DNA of 10,666 nucleotides from Holophagales bacterium UBA5066 (lineage in GTDB: Bacteria > Acidobacteriota > Thermoanaerobaculia > UBA5066), in contig DIAY01000214.1 of assembly GCA_002414905.1 (NCBI GenBank), forward strand, positions 1 through 10,666, given 5' to 3'. The position numbers were made by a program, and so were the translations under genes. The notes under the pieces are model-generated. The model saw only the letters and a list, made by a program, of their open reading frames with translations, was not told where the DNA came from and did no database searches. This document shows positions 7,133 through 10,666 of this stretch, in pieces (the stretch's first letter is position 1; the number at the start of each line of letters is the position of its first letter).

Positions 7133-7260
7133 ACCGCCCGGGTCCGGCGCGTCGATCAACTCCCCGGGTTCGCAGATCGCGCGCGGGACCTTCGAGACCC
7201 CGGCGAGCCGCCGGTAGCGCTACTCGAGGGAGATCGCGGGGCTCGGCGACCCGACGCCGC
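7133..7260. other. Intergenic gap between convergent operons
   Basis: A 128-bp non-coding stretch separates the stops of the plus-strand phosphotransferase and the minus-strand foldase. I see no small gene, no tRNA and no T-rich run on either strand. It contains a 6-bp GC hairpin (7200-7214) directly abutting a 10-bp perfect palindrome (7214-7223), and two copies of CCCGGG (7137-7142, 7163-7168). Termination of both operons presumably happens here or relies on Rho, but no classical intrinsic terminator is visible. Confidence 0.6.
7200..7223. repeat. GC hairpin followed by a 10-bp palindrome
   Basis: CCGGCG and CGCCGG form a 6-bp stem with the 3-nt loop AGC (7200-7214). It is followed immediately, sharing one base, by the perfect palindrome GTAGCGCTAC (7214-7223). 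This is the only marked symmetry in the gap between the two convergent operons. It could act as a bidirectional, T-tract-free termination or stalling site, or as a protein binding site. Chance remains possible at this base composition. Confidence 0.35.
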
Positions 7261-8220
7261 TCACATCCAGGGCTTCGCTTCGGTGGAGACCTTGATGATG
7301 GCCTCCCGCTCGAGCTTCTCGATGTACTCCGCGAGCTTCTTCTGGAACTGGGTTTCCTGCTCCTTCTTGAGGATCTCGGCCTTCACCTCGGTGTACGGCC
7401 TGTAGGTCGCAGGCATCTTCTCGACGATTTTCAGGACGTGCCAGCCCGTCCGGGTCTGGATCGGGTCGGAGATCGCGCCGACGGGCAGCGAGAAGGCCGC
7501 CGCGTCGAGGGGCGCCGCGAGCTCGCCCTTTCCGACGGTCCCCATGTCGCCCCCCTTCGATCGGGTCGGACTGTCGGAGAACCGCAGGACGACATCCTCG
7601 AATTTCGCCCCGCCCTTCGCAACGGTGGCGGCCTCCCGGGCCTTCTCCTCGGCCTCGGGTCCCGGGTTGATCAGGATTTCGGCGACCCGTACTTTCTCGG
7701 GAACGGCCCAGGTCTCCTTCTCGCGCTCGTAGGCGAGGCGGAGGGCATCGTCGGAAAGGTCGACCTTGCTGTTGACCTCGCGCCCGACGACGCGCTGGAT
7801 GGTCGTCGACCGTTTCAGCTGGTCGCGGAGCTTGCCGGGCGTGAGGTTCGAGGCCTCGAGCGCCTTTTTGAAATCCTCCTCGGAGGCGACCTTGTTCTGC
7901 TCCTTGAGGCGCTTGATCTGCTCCTCGACCTCGGCGTCGGTCGCGACGATGTCGAGCTCACGCGCGCGGTCCTCGAGGAGAGCCTCGTTCACGAGCTCCC
8001 GCAGGACGGCCTTCCGAACGTCGTCCCTGCGGGCGACGTCGAGATCCGGCGGGGCCTCGTGAAGGGCGACTTCCGTCCTCTCGTCGAGCTGGCTCTGCGT
8101 GACGATGCGGGCGTTGACGTGGACGAGGATCCGGTCGATGACCTCGGCGGCCGCAGGGAGGACCGAGAAGGCGAGCGGGGCGAGGATGGCGGTGCCGATG
8201 AGGCGTCGGAGCGTCGTCAC
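7261..8220 (-). CDS. Periplasmic SurA/PpiC-type peptidyl-prolyl isomerase
   Basis: A 319-aa exported foldase expected to assist folding of periplasmic or outer-membrane proteins by prolyl cis-trans isomerisation. From the GTG at 8218-8220 the product begins MTTLRRLIGTAILAPLAFSV, a typical Sec signal peptide ending in A-A-A with likely cleavage after A25. Residues about 26-150 form a helical SurA_N-like chaperone region with many charged residues (for example LVNEALLEDRARELDI, 76-91). A single parvulin (rotamase) domain spans about 177-258, with VRVAEILI, GGDMGTVGKGEL (213-224) and RTGWHVLKIVEK (247-258). E. coli SurA has two parvulin domains and this has one. The start overlaps the stop of the upstream foldase gene as GTGA, so an in-frame extension upstream is rejected. 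It is probably the last gene of the mfd operon. Family is secure; SurA-specific function is inferred. Confidence 0.92.
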   Translation of the reverse strand: MTTLRRLIGTAILAPLAFSVLPAAAEVIDRILVHVNARIVTQSQLDERTEVALHEAPPDLDVARRDDVRKAVLRELVNEALLEDRARELDIVATDAEVEEQIKRLKEQNKVASEEDFKKALEASNLTPGKLRDQLKRSTTIQRVVGREVNSKVDLSDDALRLAYEREKETWAVPEKVRVAEILINPGPEAEEKAREAATVAKGGAKFEDVVLRFSDSPTRSKGGDMGTVGKGELAAPLDAAAFSLPVGAISDPIQTRTGWHVLKIVEKMPATYRPYTEVKAEILKKEQETQFQKKLAEYIEKLEREAIIKVSTEAKPWM

Positions 8221-9074
8221 GGGGCGGAGTCTAGCGAAAACCGGGCCGCTTCCCCGACATAGGGAAACGGCAGGTGTTCCTCGACCACCGCCACCGGCCA
8301 GCGGAGCCTCGCGGCTGCCAGGAGCGAGACGACCGCTTCCGAGCTCCGCCTCTCGGCCAGAGCCAGGTGGAGAGCCGGACGCGCCTCCTCGAACGGGACG
8401 ACCCGCCCGTCGGCCCGTTCCTCCACGCGGAAGAGGTGGACCCCGTGCCCCGCGGGCAAAACCGGGCTGACGCCGCCCGGCGCCAGGCCCCACACCGCCT
8501 TCTCGAACTCTCCCGGCAGGTCGGTGCGTTCGAGCCACCCGAGCCCGCCGCCAGTAGCGGCATTCGGAGCGCGGCTCACCTCCCTCGAGACGGATATCCA
8601 GTCCGCGCCGGACAGGACCCTCTTGCGGGCCGCTTCGGCCGCTTCCCGGGTCGGGAGAATCATCTGGGACAGCTTCACGATCGGAGGGTGGCTCCAGCGT
8701 ACCGGTTGCCGCGCGTACTCAGCCCTCAGGTCGGCCTCGTTGATGGATTCGAGACGCGCGGCCCTTGCGAGGACCTCCCGGCGCCGCTCGGCGGCGGTCT
8801 TCCCCTTCGGCGCCGGGTTGGCGGAGTCGACGGCCTTCTGGAGGAGCCGTTCTTCGAGGTACTGGTCCAGGAGGCTCGAGGCGACCTGGGGAGAGACCTC
8901 CACGAGAGGAGCTCCGGCCGCCGAATGGACGTAGGTTCCAAAACCTTCCTCCTCCACCGGCTCGTCTCCGATCAGAGCGATGACTGATGCGCTCCGGGCG
9001 GCACTCGATCCCTTTCGGGAGCAGGCCGGCACCACGAGGAGAGCGCAGAGGAGGAGCGGGACGAGACGCTTCAC
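8217..9074 (-). CDS. Predicted lipoprotein peptidyl-prolyl isomerase (parvulin type)
   Basis: A 285-aa foldase predicted to be lipid-anchored. The N-terminus MKRLVPLLLC ends in ALLVVPACSR with Cys18 as lipidation site. Proline at -2 makes the lipobox imperfect, but hydrophobic core, small residue at -1 and Cys fit signal peptidase II. A SurA_N-like helical region follows (about 60-115), then a parvulin domain (about 132-230) with VKLSQMIL, GGGLGWLERTDLPGEFEKAV (175-194) and GHGVHLFRVEE (199-209). The role is probably folding of envelope proteins together with the next gene. I chose GTG 9072-9074 because AGGAGG lies 6 nt upstream. A second in-frame GTG at 9087-9089 overlaps the mfd stop as GTGA and would add MRRAV. 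Both give workable signal peptides. It is downstream of mfd and overlaps the next foldase by 4 bp. Confidence 0.88.
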   Translation of the reverse strand: MKRLVPLLLCALLVVPACSRKGSSAARSASVIALIGDEPVEEEGFGTYVHSAAGAPLVEVSPQVASSLLDQYLEERLLQKAVDSANPAPKGKTAAERRREVLARAARLESINEADLRAEYARQPVRWSHPPIVKLSQMILPTREAAEAARKRVLSGADWISVSREVSRAPNAATGGGLGWLERTDLPGEFEKAVWGLAPGGVSPVLPAGHGVHLFRVEERADGRVVPFEEARPALHLALAERRSSEAVVSLLAAARLRWPVAVVEEHLPFPYVGEAARFSLDSAP

Positions 9075-9080
9075 GACCGC

Positions 9081-9086
9081 CCTCCT
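9081..9086 (-). promoter_or_regulatory. Perfect Shine-Dalgarno AGGAGG for the lipoprotein foldase
   Basis: Minus-strand AGGAGG stands 6 nt before GTG 9074, ideal spacing. It touches the last base of the mfd stop codon, so ribosomes ending mfd translation would be placed to restart here. It is the clearest ribosome binding site in the window and decides the preferred start over the GTG at 9089. Confidence 0.75.
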
Positions 9087-10666
9087 CACAACGCGGCCAG
9101 GAGCCCGGGCGCCGTGAGAGAGCCCGGGCGCGCAAGGGACTCGAGGAACCGGCCCGCCACGCCGCAGACCTCCTCCGCGTCGGGCGGGAGGCCGCGGAAG
9201 AGCTCCGGAACGCGGAATGCGTCCGGCCCGGTCGCCGTCAGCTGCCTGCCCCTGAGCGCCGTGAGGAACCGGTCGGGGTCGAGGCGGTGCCCCTTCTCGA
9301 GCGTGACGGCCAGCTCGGCACCGCGCCGCTGGATCGTCCGGACACCGAGGTCGAGGGCGAGGAGGCGCAGCCGCGAGAGGCCGAGAAGGCGCGCGAACTC
9401 GGGGGGCGGGGTTCCGTAGCGGTCCCCGGCCTCCTTCGCGAGGAGGTCGAGGGCCTCGATGTCGTCGGCGGTCGCGAGCCTCTTGTAGAGCGCCATCCTC
9501 AGGCTCTCCTCTCCGATCCACTTCGCCGGCAGGCCGAGGGGAAGGCCGAGCTGGAGGGTCACCTCGCGCTTCTCGGCCACCGGCTCGCCCCGCAGCTCGC
9601 CGATCGCCTCCTCCAGGAGCGAGACGTACGTCTCGAAGCCGACGGCGTCGATGTGTCCCGACTGCTCCCCTCCGAGGACGTTGCCCGCACCGCGGATCTC
9701 GAGGTCCTTGGCGGCGATGCGAAAGCCCGCGCCGAGATCCGAGAACTCCTGGATGGCGCGCAGGCGCCGCCGTGCGTCGTCGGTGAGGGCCATCCCCGGC
9801 TTGACGAGGAGCCAGCAGGAGGCGGGCTTGTCGCTCCGTCCGACCCGTCCGCGAAGCTGGTAGAGCTGTGAGAGACCGTAGAGGTCGGCCCGATCGATGA
9901 TCATCGTGTTCGCCGACGGGATGTCGAGGCCGTTCTCGACGATCGTCGTGGCCAGCAGGAGGTCGGCCGCACGGGTCGTGAAGGCGCGCATCGTCCTCTC
10001 CAGCTCTCCCTCGGACATCTGGCCGTGCCCGACGACGACGCGGCACTCGGGAACGAGCTCGGCGAGCCGCTCGCGCCAGGCGCCGAGCCCCTCGATCCGG
10101 TTGTGGACGAGGTAGACCTGGCCTCCCCGGTCGAGCTCGGCGCGGATCGCCTCCTTCACGACCTCGTCCCCCTGCGGCACGACGTGCGTCGCGATGGCGA
10201 GGCGGTCCTTCGGGGGCGTCTCGATGACCGAGAGGTCGCGGATCCCGCCGAGCGCCAGGTTCAGAGATCGCGGAATCGGTGTCGCCGACATCGAGAGGAC
10301 CTCGACCGACGTGCGCAGATCCTTCAGCTTCTCTTTCTGCGCGACGCCGAAGCGCTGCTCCTCGTCGATGACCACGAGGCCGAGGTCCTTGAAGGAGACG
10401 TCCTTCGAGAGGATCCGGTGGGTCCCGACGACGACGTCGAGCGTCCCACCGGCGAGGCGCCTTACGACCTCCTTCTGCTCGTCCGAGCTCCGGAAGCGGG
10501 AGAGGAGGTCGATCGTCACCGGAAAGGCGGCGAAGCGGCGGCGGAGCGTCCGGTGGTGCTGGTCGGCGAGGATCGTCGTCGGAGCGAGAATGGCGGCCTG
10601 TTTGCCGTCCAGAACGCACTTGAAGACGGCGCGCATCGCGACCTCGGTCTTGCCGTAGCCGACGTC
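9086..10666 (-). CDS. mfd: Transcription-repair coupling factor Mfd, C-terminal half (partial)
   Basis: The gene enters from the right edge; 526 codons are visible, about the last 45 percent of a usual Mfd. The enzyme is a cytoplasmic DNA translocase that pushes stalled RNA polymerase off DNA lesions and recruits UvrA. The visible part starts inside the Walker A motif as DVGYGKTEVAMRA. It continues with GTHRILSKDV (81-90), the Walker B box DEEQRFGV (101-108), motif III SATPIPRSL (127-135), GHGQMSEGELE (213-223) and TTIVENGLDIPSANTMIIDR (240-259), then QLYQLRGRVGRS (267-278) with the arginine-finger motif, and the TRG segment RAIQEFSDLGAGFRIAAKDLEIRGAGN (303-329). Residues about 360-470 form the C-terminal TRCF (D7) domain with LRMALYKRLA (389-398). 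RecG shares the helicase motifs but lacks this domain, so Mfd is preferred. The UvrB-like and RNA-polymerase-interacting domains lie outside. Two foldase genes follow on the same strand. Confidence 0.96.
   Translation of the reverse strand, partial: DVGYGKTEVAMRAVFKCVLDGKQAAILAPTTILADQHHRTLRRRFAAFPVTIDLLSRFRSSDEQKEVVRRLAGGTLDVVVGTHRILSKDVSFKDLGLVVIDEEQRFGVAQKEKLKDLRTSVEVLSMSATPIPRSLNLALGGIRDLSVIETPPKDRLAIATHVVPQGDEVVKEAIRAELDRGGQVYLVHNRIEGLGAWRERLAELVPECRVVVGHGQMSEGELERTMRAFTTRAADLLLATTIVENGLDIPSANTMIIDRADLYGLSQLYQLRGRVGRSDKPASCWLLVKPGMALTDDARRRLRAIQEFSDLGAGFRIAAKDLEIRGAGNVLGGEQSGHIDAVGFETYVSLLEEAIGELRGEPVAEKREVTLQLGLPLGLPAKWIGEESLRMALYKRLATADDIEALDLLAKEAGDRYGTPPPEFARLLGLSRLRLLALDLGVRTIQRRGAELAVTLEKGHRLDPDRFLTALRGRQLTATGPDAFRVPELFRGLPPDAEEVCGVAGRFLESLARPGSLTAPGLLAAL
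9101..9131. repeat. 12-bp direct repeat with palindromic core near the mfd 3' end
   Basis: GAGCCCGGGCGC occurs at 9101-9112 and again at 9120-9131, a 19-bp period. Each copy contains the palindrome GCCCGGGC, so the two can pair as an 8-bp GC stem with an 11-nt loop. The repeat lies within the last 15 codons of mfd, just before the stop, and encodes the similar short strings RPG and APG. It could be a replication-slippage product or an mRNA structure at the mfd/foldase junction. No T tract follows on the mfd strand. Confidence 0.5.

Noticed and set aside
8221..8538. Upstream extension of the periplasmic foldase to 425 codons
   Set aside because: The extra residues read the lipoprotein foldase gene in another frame. 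The signal peptide begins at GTG 8220, which overlaps the upstream stop.
9090..10619. Upstream extension of the lipoprotein foldase to an 800-codon protein
   Set aside because: The extra part is an out-of-frame reading of mfd made of arginine-rich low-complexity sequence. The signal peptide and Shine-Dalgarno sequence place the true start at 9074 or 9089.

Overview
This is a GC-rich bacterial chromosomal segment (by eye about two thirds G+C, with third codon positions dominated by C and G). It encodes a predicted outer-membrane type lipoprotein foldase, a SurA/PpiC-like periplasmic foldase and a polyprenyl-phosphate glycan pathway, so a diderm (Gram-negative-type) host is likely. The style would fit Acidobacteriota or another high-GC environmental phylum, but that is a guess; nothing here fixes the taxon. 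Every gene is chromosomal in character. I see no integrase, transposase, CRISPR array, toxin-antitoxin pair or defence gene.

Left block (1-1619, all minus strand): serS (seryl-tRNA synthetase) is followed by tRNA-Ser(GCU) and tRNA-Ser(UGA), both with encoded CCA. The first 25 codons of a response-regulator receiver domain then run off the window edge. The synthetase and two of its substrate tRNAs are read in one direction with gaps of 26 and 11 nt.

Middle block (1658-7132, plus strand): a compact five-gene glycan operon diverges from serS across 38 bp. It has three GT2-family glycosyltransferases, a GT4/DUF1972 glycosyltransferase, and a polyprenyl-phosphate sugar phosphotransferase (WbaP/WcaJ type). 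Each junction overlaps or abuts (4 bp, 0 bp, 4 bp, 7 bp), so translation is probably coupled. The last enzyme should load the first sugar phosphate on undecaprenyl phosphate in the inner membrane, and the four glycosyltransferases should extend it on the cytoplasmic face. No flippase, polymerase, chain-length regulator or export gene is present, and the operon is closed on both sides, so those must lie elsewhere.

Right block (7261-10666, minus strand): the C-terminal half of mfd (transcription-repair coupling factor, cut by the window edge just inside its Walker A motif) is followed by two parvulin-type peptidyl-prolyl isomerases. One is a predicted lipoprotein and the other is secreted by a type I signal peptide. 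They are joined by 4-base stop/start overlaps. The 128-bp gap at 7133-7260 separates the convergent glycan and foldase operons and has no classical T-tract terminator.

I found no convincing undescribed system. The points most worth a second look are the serS/tRNA-Ser arrangement, the back-to-back -10-like hexamers that would give nearly leaderless transcripts, the self-contained glycan operon, and the mfd-linked foldase pair with its ambiguous start.
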